Shown one piece after another: positions 1-11,850 of a DNA stretch of 64,000 nt. The first letter of the stretch is position 1. Every line of letters starts with the position of its first letter. Source of the DNA: Thiobacillus sp. (GTDB taxonomy: Bacteria; Pseudomonadota; Gammaproteobacteria; Burkholderiales; Thiobacillaceae); the NCBI GenBank assembly GCA_019459055.1, contig JAIBEI010000041.1, positions 64,863 to 128,862 on the forward strand, in the 5' to 3' direction. Under the pieces are notes generated by a model. That model ran no database searches, was not told the origin of the DNA, and was given only the letters and a program-made list of their open reading frames with translations. The position numbers and the translations under genes are program-made.

Positions 1-89
1 GCCGGATCTCCTACACTTGATACGGAAAGCCAAGGGTCCGTCTGACTGATTTTCCACCGCCTCGCGCCTGACCGAAACAGGGATTGCCC

Positions 90-1775
90 ATGATAAAAAA
101 CCCAAGCCGAGCCGGCGGATGTCTCGCCCGACATGCATTGCTCGCCTGCCTGCTGCTGGTGGCGCTGAACGCCACGGCGCAGACGCCGGCCACTTCCGAT
201 GCAGCGCCGGCACGGACCGAGGTGAAGGAATCCACGGCCGAACACGGCAAGTTCAGCCAGCTGAAAAAGCCATTCAAGACCGGCGAGGAAGTGACCGAAG
301 CCTGCCTGTCCTGCCATACCGAGGCGGCCAAACAGGTGATGGCGACGCGGCACTGGACCTGGGATTACGTCAACCCATCCACCGGCCAGCGCCTGGGCAA
401 GAAGACCATGCTCAACAGCTTCTGCATCGCCGATCGTTCCAACGAGGCGTTCTGCAATGCCTGCCATGTTGGCTACGGCTGGAAGGACGACCGGTTCGAT
501 TTCAGCTCGGAAAGGAACGTCGATTGCCTGGCCTGCCACAACACCGGCCAGTACGCCAAGATTCCCGGCCTGGCCGGCCATCCCGCCTACCAGCGCATGG
601 AATATCCGCCGGGTTCCGGCAAATTCGTCGAGGCGGTGGACCTGCCGAAGGTCGCCCGGCTGGTCGGCAAGACCAGCCGCGCCACCTGCGGCGCGTGCCA
701 TTTCTACGGCGGCGGCGGTGACGGGGTGAAGCACGGCGATCTGGATTCCTCGCTGAAGCAGCCCGACCGCAAGCTGGACGTGCACATGGGCGTGGATGGC
801 GGCAACTTCACCTGCGCCACCTGCCACAAGACCGAGAGCCACCGCATCGCCGGAAGTCGGATAGCGCCGACTGCCTCCGATCCGCACCGTGCCATCCTGC
901 GCGGCGAGAAAACCGACCGCAATCCGGCAAGCTGCCAGGCCTGCCATGGCGACCAGCCGCACAAGCCGGGGCCGAGCGCGGGCCTGCTGGGTAGCCTGAC
1001 GCTGGGCGACCGTCTCAACACCCATACCCGCACGCTGGCCTGCCAGACCTGCCACATTCCCGCTTTCGCCCGTGGCGGCGTGCCCACCAAGATGTTCTGG
1101 GACTGGTCCACGGCAGGCACGCTGGACGCCGACGGCAAGCCGTTCCAGAAGAAGGATGAACACGGCCACGTCATTTTCGACAGCAAGAAGGGCGACTTCC
1201 GCCTGGGCGAGAATGTCGAACCGGACTACGTTTGGTTCGACGGCCGCGTGGATTACACGCTGAAGAGCGACCGCATCGATCCGGCGCGCATCGTCAGGAT
1301 AAACACCTTCCATGGCGACGCCGGCGAGCCCGATGCCCGCATCTGGCCGGTCAAGCGCTTCCGCGGCAAGCAGCCCTACGACCTGGAGCACCTCACCCTG
1401 CTGGTGCCCCACACCGCCACGCCGGACGATACCGCGCTGTGGTTCAACTACGACTGGGACCGCGCGCTGGCCGCCGGAACGGCCGCCGCCGGCCAGCCCT
1501 TCAGCGGCCGCTTCGGCTTCGTCGAAACGGAGATGCTGTGGCCCATCACCCACATGGTGGCGCCCGGGGAACAGGCGCTGGGCTGCGCCGAGTGCCACAG
1601 CCGCGACGGCCGCCTGAAGGCGGTCAGCGGCGTCTATCTGCCGGGCCGCGACCATCACCTGCTGCTGGACCGTGCCGGCTTCGGGCTGGCCGGCCTCGCC
1701 TTGCTCGGCGTACTGGGCCACGGCACGCTGCGAATCTTCACGCGCAGACAGCGCAAGGAACACGGAAATGGCTGA
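90..1775 (+). CDS. Octahaem c-type cytochrome, tetrathionate reductase (OTR) family
   Basis: Predicted periplasmic multihaem redox enzyme of the OTR family, whose studied members reduce tetrathionate, nitrite or hydroxylamine in vitro. Eight CXXCH haem motifs are readable in order: CLSCH (near residue 72), CNACH, CLACH, CGACH, CATCH, CQACH, CQTCH and CAECH. A signal segment (about residues 15-31) precedes them, and one C-terminal membrane helix (about 530-550) with a basic tail follows. The ORF track begins at a TTG (84); I prefer the ATG two codons later. The stop overlaps the next start by 8 bases, so this enzyme and the cytochrome b are probably one membrane-anchored unit. The true substrate cannot be read from sequence; tetrathionate is a reasonable but unproven guess in a sulfur bacterium. 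Confidence 0.9.
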   Translation: MIKNPSRAGGCLARHALLACLLLVALNATAQTPATSDAAPARTEVKESTAEHGKFSQLKKPFKTGEEVTEACLSCHTEAAKQVMATRHWTWDYVNPSTGQRLGKKTMLNSFCIADRSNEAFCNACHVGYGWKDDRFDFSSERNVDCLACHNTGQYAKIPGLAGHPAYQRMEYPPGSGKFVEAVDLPKVARLVGKTSRATCGACHFYGGGGDGVKHGDLDSSLKQPDRKLDVHMGVDGGNFTCATCHKTESHRIAGSRIAPTASDPHRAILRGEKTDRNPASCQACHGDQPHKPGPSAGLLGSLTLGDRLNTHTRTLACQTCHIPAFARGGVPTKMFWDWSTAGTLDADGKPFQKKDEHGHVIFDSKKGDFRLGENVEPDYVWFDGRVDYTLKSDRIDPARIVRINTFHGDAGEPDARIWPVKRFRGKQPYDLEHLTLLVPHTATPDDTALWFNYDWDRALAAGTAAAGQPFSGRFGFVETEMLWPITHMVAPGEQALGCAECHSRDGRLKAVSGVYLPGRDHHLLLDRAGFGLAGLALLGVLGHGTLRIFTRRQRKEHGNG

Positions 1776-2364
1776 ACGCATTTATCTCTTCAAGCGCTTC
1801 GAGCGTTTCTGGCACTGGTCGCAGGCCGCACTGGTCCTCGCCCTGCTGGTCACCGGCTTCGAGGTCCACGGCAGCTACAGCCTGCTCGGCTTCGGCCAGG
1901 CGGCGTCGATTCATACCACAGCCGCCTGGCTGCTGGTGGGCCTGTGGATCTTCGCCATCTTCTGGCATTTCACCACCGGCGAATGGCGCCAGTACATCCC
2001 CAGCTTCGACCAGTTGGGCGCGGTGATCCGGCACTACAGCTACGGCATCTTTCTCGGCCGCCCGCACCCCTACAGGGTGGTTCCCGAGCGCAAGCACAAC
2101 CCGCTGCAGCGCCTGGCCTACCTGGGGCTGAAGCTCGCGATCAACCCGCTGATCTGGGCGAGCGGAATCGCCTACCTGTTCTATGCCCAATGGCGCGATC
2201 TCGCGCCCGCCTGGCTCGGTCTGCAGGAAGTCGCCATCGCCCACACGCTCGGCGCTTTCATGATGCTGGTTTTCCTCATCGCCCACGTCTACCTCACCAC
2301 CACCGGACATACCCCGCTCGCCCACATCAAGGCCATGATCACCGGCTATGAAGAGACGCACTGA
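1768..2364 (+). CDS. Membrane cytochrome b (cytochrome b561 / thiosulfate reductase cytochrome b type)
   Basis: A 198-residue inner-membrane dihaem cytochrome b that would exchange electrons between the quinone pool and the octahaem cytochrome encoded just upstream. Four hydrophobic helices are visible. Candidate haem-ligand histidines sit at H16 (FWHWSQ), H49 (SIHTTAAW), H159 (AIAHTLGAF) and H173 (LIAHVYL), the pattern of the formate dehydrogenase gamma / Ni-Fe hydrogenase cytochrome b group. The ORF track extends upstream to 1672, but the ATG at 1768 gives the natural MAERIYLFKRFERF start and an 8-base overlap with the preceding stop, implying translational coupling. The direction of electron flow is not shown by sequence. 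Confidence 0.88.
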   Translation: MAERIYLFKRFERFWHWSQAALVLALLVTGFEVHGSYSLLGFGQAASIHTTAAWLLVGLWIFAIFWHFTTGEWRQYIPSFDQLGAVIRHYSYGIFLGRPHPYRVVPERKHNPLQRLAYLGLKLAINPLIWASGIAYLFYAQWRDLAPAWLGLQEVAIAHTLGAFMMLVFLIAHVYLTTTGHTPLAHIKAMITGYEETH

Positions 2365-2412
2365 AACGGCCTCGACGCCACGCCCACTCAACCGCAACCG
2401 AAAGAACGCCCC

Positions 2413-2805
2413 ATGAAACAAACCCTGCTGCAGGAAAAATACCCGATCTTCGTCGCCGAGATCGACAAGTCCGAAACCCGCTGTCAAAGCGTCGACGAAG
2501 TGGTGAGCGACCTGAAGGAAAAAATCGCCGCCAATCCCAAGGTGCAATTCATCGGCGTGTTCGATCACTACGCCCACACCCGACGCATCGAAGGCGAGAT
2601 CAATCCCGACATCAAGGCCGCGGTGGACGTGATCTTCTGCTTCGGCCTGGCCCTGCCCAATCCGCAGGTGCTGGCGGTTCGTCCGCGCTCCATCGGCGTG
2701 GCGGACATGGGCGACAAATTCGTGGTGAGCTTCATGGAAGCGCCGATGAAGCCCGCGAACGAAGCCATGGAAGCCTGGGTCAAAGGACTGCGCAACAAGG
2801 GCTGA
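2413..2805 (+). CDS. Conserved small protein, DUF6858-like, in the OTR operon
   Basis: A soluble 130-residue protein with no signal peptide or membrane segment. It begins MKQTLLQEKYPIF and has a mixed alpha/beta pattern with a hydrophobic FCFGLALPNPQVLAVRPRS stretch. I believe this resembles the DUF6858 family, but that is from memory of the motif, not a search. It lies 48 bases after the cytochrome b gene on the same strand and probably belongs to the same transcript. A role as an assembly or regulatory partner of the octahaem cytochrome/cytochrome b pair is inference from position only. Two cysteines (ETRCQS and IFCFG) are too few for a haem or Fe-S site by themselves. Confidence 0.6.
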   Translation: MKQTLLQEKYPIFVAEIDKSETRCQSVDEVVSDLKEKIAANPKVQFIGVFDHYAHTRRIEGEINPDIKAAVDVIFCFGLALPNPQVLAVRPRSIGVADMGDKFVVSFMEAPMKPANEAMEAWVKGLRNKG

Positions 2806-2881
2806 GCGGCGCCCCGCCGTCAGCGTGAAATCCGGGATGCACCCACTACAATGCGCGTCCCGATACCCGGATGTTTACAGC

Positions 2882-3553
2882 GTGCCTGAAAAGAATTTTG
2901 ATCCTGGCTGCCGCGCCTGCCCGCGCCTTGCCGGCTTTCTGGACGAAGTGCGCACGCGCCATCCCGATTACCACGCGCGCCCGGTGCCCGCCTTCGGCGA
3001 CCCCGCGCCCGACCTGCTGATCGTCGGTCTCGCCCCCGGGATGCATGGCGCCAACCGCAGCGGCCGGCCGTTCACCGGCGATCACGCAGGGGTGCTGCTG
3101 TACGAAACCCTGCATCGATTCGGCTACGCCAGTGCGCCGCAGTCGATTTCGGTCGACGATGGCCTGACGCTCCGTGGCTGCCGCATCACCAACGCGGTGA
3201 AGTGCCTGCCGCCGGCCAACAAGCCGGCGCCGGACGAGATCCGCGAATGCAACCGTTTCCTGGCTACGGAAATTGCCGCCTTGCCGGCGCACGCCAGCAT
3301 CCTGGCGCTGGGCCAGATCGCGCATCAGGCCGTTCTGCGCGCATTGGGGGTGAAGCTCAAGGACTACCCCTTCGGCCACGTCAGCGACTACCGCCTGCCC
3401 GGCGGCCGGCGGCTGGTGAGCAGCTACCACTGCTCCCGCTACAATACCCAGACGCGCCGCCTCACCCCGGAAATGTTCGCGGCGGTGTTCACCCTGATTC
3501 AAAGCGAGAACCGATCATGCCCGTCGTCACCATCAAGCTCGCCGGCACCCTGA
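2882..3553 (+). CDS. Uracil-DNA glycosylase, family 5 (UDGb type)
   Basis: Base-excision repair enzyme that removes uracil, and in this family other deaminated bases, from DNA. With the GTG start at 2882 the protein is 223 residues. It shows the 4Fe-4S cysteines (C10, C13, C108, C124), active-site motif A GLAPGMHGANRSGRPFTGD (49-67) and the second motif in SYHCSRYNTQ (181-190). Motif A has the family-5 form rather than the family-4 GEAPG form. The ORF track starts at a GTG at 2825, but conservation begins only at about residue 5 of my start, and a TACAAT box lies between the two candidates. The 3' end overlaps the tautomerase gene by 37 bases in another frame. Confidence 0.85.
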   Translation: MPEKNFDPGCRACPRLAGFLDEVRTRHPDYHARPVPAFGDPAPDLLIVGLAPGMHGANRSGRPFTGDHAGVLLYETLHRFGYASAPQSISVDDGLTLRGCRITNAVKCLPPANKPAPDEIRECNRFLATEIAALPAHASILALGQIAHQAVLRALGVKLKDYPFGHVSDYRLPGGRRLVSSYHCSRYNTQTRRLTPEMFAAVFTLIQSENRSCPSSPSSSPAP

Positions 3554-3702
3554 CCCGCGAGCAGAAGCAGAAAGTCGCCGAGGAAATCACCGCCACACTG
3601 GAGCGCCACGCAGGCAAGCCGGCCTCCTATACGTATATCGCGTTCGAGGAACTGCCCGACGAGAACTGGGCGATCGCCGGCAAGCTGCTCGATGAGGATT
3701 GA
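3517..3702 (+). CDS. 4-oxalocrotonate tautomerase family protein
   Basis: A 61-residue member of the tautomerase superfamily, in which the amino-terminal proline (exposed once Met is removed) is the catalytic base and short chains assemble into hexamers. The sequence starts MPVVTIKLAGTLTREQKQKV, with Pro2 in place, and the length fits 4-OT-like proteins. The ORF track hides it inside a longer frame beginning at 3202; the ATG at 3517 is the only start that yields the essential N-terminal proline. It overlaps the end of the glycosylase gene. The substrate is unknown, and nothing nearby indicates an aromatic degradation pathway. Confidence 0.85.
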   Translation: MPVVTIKLAGTLTREQKQKVAEEITATLERHAGKPASYTYIAFEELPDENWAIAGKLLDED

Positions 3703-3707
3703 TTTTT

Positions 3708-3805
3708 TTATCCGCGAATACCCTGAAGGGCATAAAGGACGCGAAGGGACGCGAAGAAAATCTTTAAGGTCTTGCTTCGCGCGTCCTCGCGTACTTCGCG
3801 GATAA
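3708..3805. repeat. Intergenic inverted-repeat element, family A, copy 1
   Basis: Imperfect palindrome filling the gap between the tautomerase and uvrC genes. It opens TTATCCGCGAATAC and closes GTACTTCGCGGATAA, and it holds internal GGACGCGAAG / CTTCGCGCGTCC arms. A second, shorter copy with the same termini lies at 17328-17404. It has the form of a REP/MITE-like non-coding element. Its right end is only about 13 bases before the uvrC start, so it contributes the uvrC leader. Confidence 0.8.
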
Positions 3806-3818
3806 GAGGTTTTTGCGT

Positions 3819-5615
3819 GTGAGCGTCGACAAGGATTTTCTCGCCTCGCTGCCCACCCTGCCCGGCGTCTACCGCATGATCGACGCGGCCGGCGCGGTGC
3901 TCTACGTCGGCAAGGCGAAACACCTCAGGAAGCGCGTCACCAGCTATTTCCAGAAAACTGACCAGAGCCCGCGCATCCGGCTGATGCTGAAAAGCGTCGA
4001 CCACATCGACACCACGGTGACGCGCACCGAGGCCGAGGCGCTGCTGCTGGAGAACAACCTGATCAAGGGGCTGAAGCCGCGCTTCAACATCCTGTTCCGC
4101 GACGACAAGTCCTACCCCTACCTGCTGCTGACCGGGCACCGCTTTCCGCGCCTGGCCTATTTTCGCGGCACGCCGAAAAAGAGCGACCAGGCGTTCGGAC
4201 CCTACCCCAATTCCTACGCCGTGCGCGAGAGCATCCAGCTGCTGCAGAAAGTGTTCCAGCTGCGCACCTGCGAGGACACCGTGTTCGCCAACCGCTCGCG
4301 CCCCTGCCTGCTGCATCAGATCAAGCGCTGCAGCGCGCCCTGCGTCAAGCTCGTCACGCCGCAAGCCTACGCGCGCGACGTCAGCGCGGCCGCCCAGTTG
4401 CTGCACGGCGAGGCCTCCGCGCTGACCGAGCTGATCACCGAACAGATGAACGCCGCCGCCGCCGCGCTCGATTTCGAGACAGCCGCCCTGCTGCGCGACC
4501 GCCTGCGCATGCTGGCAACCGTGCGCGAAAAGCAGTTCGTCGACACCACCGGCGGCGAGGCCGATGCCGACGTGGTGGCGGTGGCCGAGACCGGCGGGGT
4601 GATCGCGGTCAACCTAACCATGATCCGCGGCGGTCGCCATCTCGGCGACCGCAGCTTCTTTCCGCAGCATGGCGAAGGGGCGACGTCGGCCGAAGCGCTG
4701 GAAGCCTTCATCGCCCAGCATTATCTTGAGCACCCGGTCCCGGCGCGCATCCTGGTGAGCGAAGCGATCGAGACCGACGCGCTGGAAGCGCTGCTGTCCG
4801 AACAGGCCGGCAAAAAAGTCACGCTCCTGCACCGCGTCACCGGCGAGCGAAAAGTCTGGATCGGCATGGCGCAGGCCAACGCGCGCCTGTCCGCCGCGCG
4901 CCGTAGCGCCGACCGCGCCAACCAGTCGCAACGGCTGGCCGCGCTGCGCGATACGCTCGACCTGCCGCAACTGAACCGCATCGAATGCTTCGACATCTCG
5001 CACACCATGGGCGAAGCCACCGTCGCCTCGTGCGTCGTCTACGAAGGCGATGACCTGAAGAAATCCGACTACCGCCGCTACAACATCGGCGGCATCACCC
5101 CGGGCGACGACTACGCCGCAATGCGCGCCGCGCTGATCAAGCGCTTCCGCAAGAGCGTGGAGGAAAACGGCGTGCTGCCCGACCTGCTCTTGATCGACGG
5201 CGGCAAGGGTCAGATTTCGAGCGCGGTCGAGGCGATGGCCGAATTGGGCCTGGGTGATGTCTTGCTGCTCGGCGTCGCCAAGGGCGAGGCGCGCAAGCCC
5301 GGCCTGGAAACGCTGATCTTTGCCGACGGCCGCGAACTCAAGCTCGCCAAGGACCACCCCGGCTTTCACCTGATCCAGCAGGTGCGCGATGAAGCGCACC
5401 GCTTCGCCATCACCGGCCACCGCGCCAAACGCGGCAAGGCACGCCTGCAATCGACCCTGGAAGACATCGCCGGAATCGGCCCCAAACGCCGCAAACAGCT
5501 GCTGGAACACTTCGGTGGATTGCAGGGCGTGCGCGACGCCGGCGTCGACGCGCTTGCCACGGTGAACGGTATCAGTCGAGAATTGGCGGAAACCATCTAC
5601 AACGCCCTCCATTAA
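3819..5615 (+). CDS. uvrC: Excinuclease ABC subunit C
   Basis: UvrC makes the dual incision around UvrB-bound DNA lesions in nucleotide excision repair. The 598-residue protein has the N-terminal GIY-YIG nuclease ([21 protein letters not shown], about residues 16-36), the cysteine-containing [15 protein letters not shown] stretch, a UVR segment, the RNase H-like endonuclease half ([22 protein letters not shown]) and two C-terminal helix-hairpin-helix motifs ([17 protein letters not shown]). The track begins at a TTG (3813); the GTG at 3819 ([11 protein letters not shown]) is the likely start. It is followed after 5 bases by pgsA, the same uvrC-pgsA order found in many proteobacteria. Confidence 0.97.
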   Translation: MSVDKDFLASLPTLPGVYRMIDAAGAVLYVGKAKHLRKRVTSYFQKTDQSPRIRLMLKSVDHIDTTVTRTEAEALLLENNLIKGLKPRFNILFRDDKSYPYLLLTGHRFPRLAYFRGTPKKSDQAFGPYPNSYAVRESIQLLQKVFQLRTCEDTVFANRSRPCLLHQIKRCSAPCVKLVTPQAYARDVSAAAQLLHGEASALTELITEQMNAAAAALDFETAALLRDRLRMLATVREKQFVDTTGGEADADVVAVAETGGVIAVNLTMIRGGRHLGDRSFFPQHGEGATSAEALEAFIAQHYLEHPVPARILVSEAIETDALEALLSEQAGKKVTLLHRVTGERKVWIGMAQANARLSAARRSADRANQSQRLAALRDTLDLPQLNRIECFDISHTMGEATVASCVVYEGDDLKKSDYRRYNIGGITPGDDYAAMRAALIKRFRKSVEENGVLPDLLLIDGGKGQISSAVEAMAELGLGDVLLLGVAKGEARKPGLETLIFADGRELKLAKDHPGFHLIQQVRDEAHRFAITGHRAKRGKARLQSTLEDIAGIGPKRRKQLLEHFGGLQGVRDAGVDALATVNGISRELAETIYNALH

Positions 5616-5620
5616 CGCTG

Positions 5621-6190
5621 ATGCCCCTCAACCTCCCCAACCTGCTCACCTGGCTGCGCATCCTCTTCATTCCGCTGATGGCGGGCGTCTTCTACCTGCC
5701 GGACGGCTGGATGACGCCCTACGAAGCCAACCTGCTGGCTGCGGCATTTTTCGGGGTGGCGGCGCTGACCGACTGGCTCGATGGCTATCTGGCGCGCGCG
5801 CTGGGCCAGACCTCGGCCTTCGGCGCCTTTCTCGACCCAGTGGCCGACAAACTGATGGTCGCCGCCGCGCTGATCGTGCTGATCGACATCGATCGTGTGG
5901 CGCCGCTCATCGGGCTCATCATCATCGGCCGCGAAATCACCATTTCGGCCCTGCGCGAGTGGATGGCCAGGGAAGGCAAATCTGCCAGCGTGGCGGTGTC
6001 CTTCGCCGGCAAGCTGAAAACCACGGCGCAGATGATCGCCATCGTGCTGCTGCTGTATTTCGACCCGGTCGCCGGCCTGCCCATCGCAAGCATCGGCACG
6101 CTGCTGATCTGGGTTGCCGCGCTGCTCACCCTGGTGTCGATGGCGTATTACCTTGTGATGGCAGCGCGCGCGCTGCAAAAAACTTCATGA
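5621..6190 (+). CDS. pgsA: CDP-diacylglycerol-glycerol-3-phosphate 3-phosphatidyltransferase
   Basis: Inner-membrane enzyme that makes phosphatidylglycerophosphate, the precursor of phosphatidylglycerol and cardiolipin. The CDP-alcohol phosphatidyltransferase signature D-G-x2-A-R-x8-G-x3-D-x3-D is complete in DGYLARALGQTSAFGAFLDP and the following VADK (about residues 54-77). Several hydrophobic helices fill the rest of the 189 residues. The gene starts 5 bases after the uvrC stop and is probably cotranscribed with it. A strong tRNA promoter lies just beyond its end. Confidence 0.96.
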   Translation: MPLNLPNLLTWLRILFIPLMAGVFYLPDGWMTPYEANLLAAAFFGVAALTDWLDGYLARALGQTSAFGAFLDPVADKLMVAAALIVLIDIDRVAPLIGLIIIGREITISALREWMAREGKSASVAVSFAGKLKTTAQMIAIVLLLYFDPVAGLPIASIGTLLIWVAALLTLVSMAYYLVMAARALQKTS

Positions 6191-6196
6191 AAATTG

Positions 6197-6225
6197 TTGA
6201 CAGGAAAAAGCGGAATCCCCATAAT
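6197..6225 (+). promoter_or_regulatory. Sigma-70 type promoter of the tRNA-Gly/Cys/Leu cluster
   Basis: A consensus TTGACA -35 box is followed, after exactly 17 bases, by a CATAAT -10 box, ending 15 bases before tRNA-Gly. No other promoter-like pair is needed for the three following tRNAs. Confidence 0.75.
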
Positions 6226-6240
6226 GCGCAGCCTTGAAAC

Positions 6241-6316
6241 GCGGGAATAGCTCAGCTGGTAGAGCGCAACCTTGCCAAGGTTGAGGTCGGGAGTTCGAGC
6301 CTCCTTTCCCGCTCCA
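6241..6316 (+). tRNA. tRNA-Gly (anticodon GCC)
   Basis: A complete cloverleaf of 76 bases with encoded CCA. The acceptor GCGGGAA pairs with TTCCCGC, the D arm is GCTCAGCTGGTAGAGC, the anticodon loop CTTGCCAAG gives GCC, and the T loop is GTTCGAGC. It is the first of three tRNAs read from one promoter. Confidence 0.97.
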
Positions 6317-6385
6317 GTATTCTGGGGAAAACAGATGGCGTAGTCCGGATGTTTTCCCCTTTTCGTTTAAGCAGTTCACCGCGAC

Positions 6386-6459
6386 GGCGCGATAGCAAAG
6401 CGGTTATGCACCGGATTGCAAATCCGTGTAGGTCGGTTCGACTCCGGCTCGCGCCTCCA
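6386..6459 (+). tRNA. tRNA-Cys (anticodon GCA)
   Basis: A 74-base cloverleaf with encoded CCA. The acceptor GGCGCGA pairs with TCGCGCC, the anticodon arm GGATTGCAAATCC gives GCA, and the T arm contains GGTTCGACT. Confidence 0.96.
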
Positions 6460-6482
6460 GACTCAAGCCAGCTGTCCGTTTC

Positions 6483-6569
6483 GCCCGGATGGTGAAATTG
6501 GTAGACACAAGGGACTTAAAATCCCTCGCCAGCGATGGCGTACCGGTTCGACCCCGGTTCCGGGCACCA
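6483..6569 (+). tRNA. tRNA-Leu (anticodon TAA)
   Basis: An 87-base class II tRNA with a long variable arm (TCGCCAGCGATGGCG region) and encoded CCA. The acceptor GCCCGGA pairs with TCCGGGC, and the anticodon arm GGGACTTAAAATCCC gives TAA. Confidence 0.96.
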
Positions 6570-6576
6570 TCTTGTC

Positions 6577-6605
6577 TTTCAGACTACCTGCCCGAGTGGT
6601 ATAAT
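6577..6605 (+). promoter_or_regulatory. Candidate promoter of the rimP-nusA-infB operon
   Basis: A consensus TATAAT (6600-6605) lies between tRNA-Leu and rimP. The best -35 at 17-base spacing is only TTTCAG. The expected start point lies just upstream of the hairpin at 6630-6646. Confidence 0.5.
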
Positions 6606-6629
6606 TTCGGCGCTTGATTATTAACAACA

Positions 6630-6652
6630 ATGGGCGGTTCGCCCATTTTTTA
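6630..6652 (+). terminator. Terminator-like hairpin in the rimP leader
   Basis: Perfect 7-bp stem ATGGGCG/CGCCCAT with a 3-base loop, followed by TTTTTTA. It lies downstream of the TATAAT at 6600 and about 70 bases before rimP. It could end tRNA transcription, or act as an attenuator for the rimP-nusA operon. Confidence 0.65.
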
Positions 6653-6719
6653 TTTGTGCTGCGCCATACGTTCATGCGGTTTCGTTTGCACTGCGCAGCA
6701 GCACGAAGATGGATTTGCA

Positions 6720-7148
6720 ATGATGGATCTGCCCACCCGCCTGGAGCCTGTACTTGCCGGACTCGGTTACGAGCTGGTGGCGCTGGAACGCGCCGGGCGC
6801 GGGCTGATGCGGATTTTCATCGACAAGCCGGGTGGCATCACGATCGAGGACTGCGTAACGGTGAGCAATCACCTGAGCCACCTGTTCACCGTCGAGAACA
6901 TCGACTATGACAGACTGGAAGTATCCTCGCCCGGTATCGACCGGCCGCTGGTCAAGCCGCAGGACTATGTACGTTTTGCCGGTGAGCCGGTGACGCTCAA
7001 GCTGCGGGTGCCGATGGACAACCGGCGGCGCCTCAGCGGCCAACTGCTCGGCCTGGAAGAAAATGCAGTGAAGTTGATCGTCGATGGCACGGAAGTGTCC
7101 GTCGATTTAAGGAATGTGGACGCTGCCCGCCTGAACCCCAAGGTTTAG
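6720..7148 (+). CDS. rimP: Ribosome maturation factor RimP
   Basis: RimP assists 30S subunit maturation, acting on the S12 region. The 142-residue sequence starts [20 protein letters not shown] and contains the characteristic [15 protein letters not shown] and [11 protein letters not shown] motifs (the latter near residue 78), then a C-terminal SH3-like domain ([15 protein letters not shown]). The track opens upstream at 6630, but homology begins at this double ATG; 6723 is an equally possible start. It opens the conserved rimP-nusA-infB-rbfA-truB operon, 14 bases ahead of nusA. Confidence 0.94.
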   Translation: MMDLPTRLEPVLAGLGYELVALERAGRGLMRIFIDKPGGITIEDCVTVSNHLSHLFTVENIDYDRLEVSSPGIDRPLVKPQDYVRFAGEPVTLKLRVPMDNRRRLSGQLLGLEENAVKLIVDGTEVSVDLRNVDAARLNPKV

Positions 7149-7162
7149 GCTGGCTGGAGGGA

Positions 7163-8644
7163 ATGATGAGTCGTGAATTGTTAATGCTGGCCGACGCGCT
7201 GGCGCGCGAAAAAAACGTGGGCCCGGATGTGGTGTTCGAAGCGCTGGAGCAGGCGCTCGCCTCCGCCACCAAAAAACGCTTCAAGGAAGAGGCCGACGTG
7301 CGCGTGGCGATCGACCGTGAAACCGGCCAATACGAATCCTTCCGCCGCTGGCAGGTGGTGTCCGAAGCCGACCTCGAATCCGAGGGTTACCAGATTCTGC
7401 TGATCGACGCACAGGACAAGATTCCCGACATCGAAATCGGCGACTACATCGAGGAGCCGCTGGAGAACGTCGAGTTCGGCCGCATCGGCGCGCAGGCGGC
7501 CAAGCAGGTCATCCTGCAGAAGATCCGCGATGCCGAGCGCGAACAGATCATCAGCGACTTCCTCGACCGCAAGGAACACCTCGTCAGCGGCGTGGTGAAA
7601 CGCATCGACCGTGGCAACGCCATCATCGAATCGGGTCGCATCGAGGGCTTCCTGCACCGCGACCAGATGATCCCGCGCGAGAACCTGCGCGTCGGCGACC
7701 GCGTCCGCGCCTACCTGCTGCGCATCGACCGCGGCGCCCGCGGCCCGCAGGTGGTGCTGTCGCGCACCGCGCCCGAATTCATCATGAAGCTGTTCGAGCT
7801 CGAAGTGCCGGAAATCGAGGAAGGCCTGCTTGAAATCAAGGCTGCCGCCCGCGACCCCGGCCTGCGCGCCAAGATCGCAGTGGTATCGCACGACCCACGC
7901 ATCGACCCGATCGGTACCTGTATCGGCATGCGCGGTTCGCGCGTCACCTCGGTGACCAACGAACTGGCGGGCGAGCGCGTCGATATCATCCACTGGTCGT
8001 CCGACCCCGCGCAATACGTCATCAATGCGCTGGCGCCTGCCGAAGTCAGCTCAATCGTGGTGGATGAAGACAAGCACAGCATGGACGTAGTGGTGGATGA
8101 GGAACAACTGGCGATGGCCATCGGCCGCGGCGGCCAGAACGTGCGTCTGGCGTCCGAGCTGACCGGCTGGGAACTCAACATCATGTCGCGTGAAACGGCA
8201 GAAGAGAAGCAGTCGAGCGAAAGCGGCAAGACCCTCGCGCTCTTCGTCGAGAAGCTCGATGTGGACGAGGAAGTCGCCCAGATTCTGGTCGACGAAGGCT
8301 TCTCCACGCTGGAAGAAGTCGCTTACGTCCCGCTCAACGAAATGCTCGAGATCGAGGCCTTCGACGAAGACCTGGTCAACGAACTGCGCAACCGCGCCCG
8401 CAATGCGTTGCTGACCGCCGCCATTGTCGGCGAGGAGCAGGTGGAGGCCTCCGCCGGCGACCTGTTGTCGCTCGAAGGCATGGACGCAGAAACCGCACGC
8501 ATGCTTGCCAGCAAAGGCATCCACACCACCGAGGACCTGGCGGAACTGGCAGTCGACGAACTGACCGAAATGTCCGCCATGGATGCCGAACGCGCCAAAC
8601 AATTGATCATGGCCGCACGCGCGCCCTGGTTCGCCCAAGGCTAA
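7163..8644 (+). CDS. nusA: Transcription termination/antitermination factor NusA
   Basis: NusA binds RNA polymerase and modulates pausing, termination and antitermination. The 493-residue protein has the N-terminal RNAP-binding domain ([17 protein letters not shown]), an S1 domain (about 135-200; [18 protein letters not shown]), two KH domains (CIGMRGSRV and [12 protein letters not shown]) and two acidic C-terminal repeats ending in helix-hairpin-helix segments. Acidic repeats of this kind are typical of proteobacterial NusA. There are two adjacent ATGs (7163, 7166) after a TGGAGGGA ribosome-binding site; either may be used. It lies between rimP and infB. Confidence 0.97.
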   Translation: MMSRELLMLADALAREKNVGPDVVFEALEQALASATKKRFKEEADVRVAIDRETGQYESFRRWQVVSEADLESEGYQILLIDAQDKIPDIEIGDYIEEPLENVEFGRIGAQAAKQVILQKIRDAEREQIISDFLDRKEHLVSGVVKRIDRGNAIIESGRIEGFLHRDQMIPRENLRVGDRVRAYLLRIDRGARGPQVVLSRTAPEFIMKLFELEVPEIEEGLLEIKAAARDPGLRAKIAVVSHDPRIDPIGTCIGMRGSRVTSVTNELAGERVDIIHWSSDPAQYVINALAPAEVSSIVVDEDKHSMDVVVDEEQLAMAIGRGGQNVRLASELTGWELNIMSRETAEEKQSSESGKTLALFVEKLDVDEEVAQILVDEGFSTLEEVAYVPLNEMLEIEAFDEDLVNELRNRARNALLTAAIVGEEQVEASAGDLLSLEGMDAETARMLASKGIHTTEDLAELAVDELTEMSAMDAERAKQLIMAARAPWFAQG

Positions 8645-8653
8645 GAGGACTGC

Positions 8654-11475
<2,822 letters not shown>

Positions 11476-11476
<1 letters not shown>

Positions 11477-11850
11477 TGCCAAAAGACTTTCCCCGCGCCC
11501 GCCGCGTCGCCGACCAGATCCAGCGCGAGCTGCCGGAGTTGATCCGGCAGGAAGTAAAGGATCCGCGCGTGGGCATGCTGACCATCACCGAGGTGGAGGT
11601 CAACCGCGACATGGAGTTTGCCAAGGTCTACTTCACCACACTGGGCGGCGAGGCCGAGCATGCCGCCTGCCTGCTGGGCCTGCAGCGTGCCAGCGGCTTT
11701 CTGCGCACGCAGCTGTCGCGCCGCATGCAGTTGCGCGTGGTGCCCAAGCTCAGCTTCGTCTACGACCGCTCGGTCGAGCGCGGCATCGAGCTCAGCCAGC
11801 TCATTGAAGCAGCCGTCGCCGAAGACGCCAAACACCCGAAAGACGAGTGA
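11476..11850 (+). CDS. rbfA: 30S ribosome-binding factor A
   Basis: RbfA binds immature 30S particles near the 16S rRNA 5' helix during cold adaptation and late assembly. The 124 residues start MPKDFPRARRVADQIQREL and carry the family core VKDPRVGMLTITEVEVNRD (about 32-50) and the KH-like segment ending RVVPKLSFVYDRSVERG. The start is fixed by the TAATG overlap with infB. Its stop overlaps the GTG start of truB (GTGA), so rbfA and truB are translationally coupled. Confidence 0.96.

Noticed and set aside
1-89. Possible start of an upstream gene at the window edge
   Set aside because: No supported reading frame or promoter in the first 89 bases; the 11-331 minus ORF is a shadow of the cytochrome gene.
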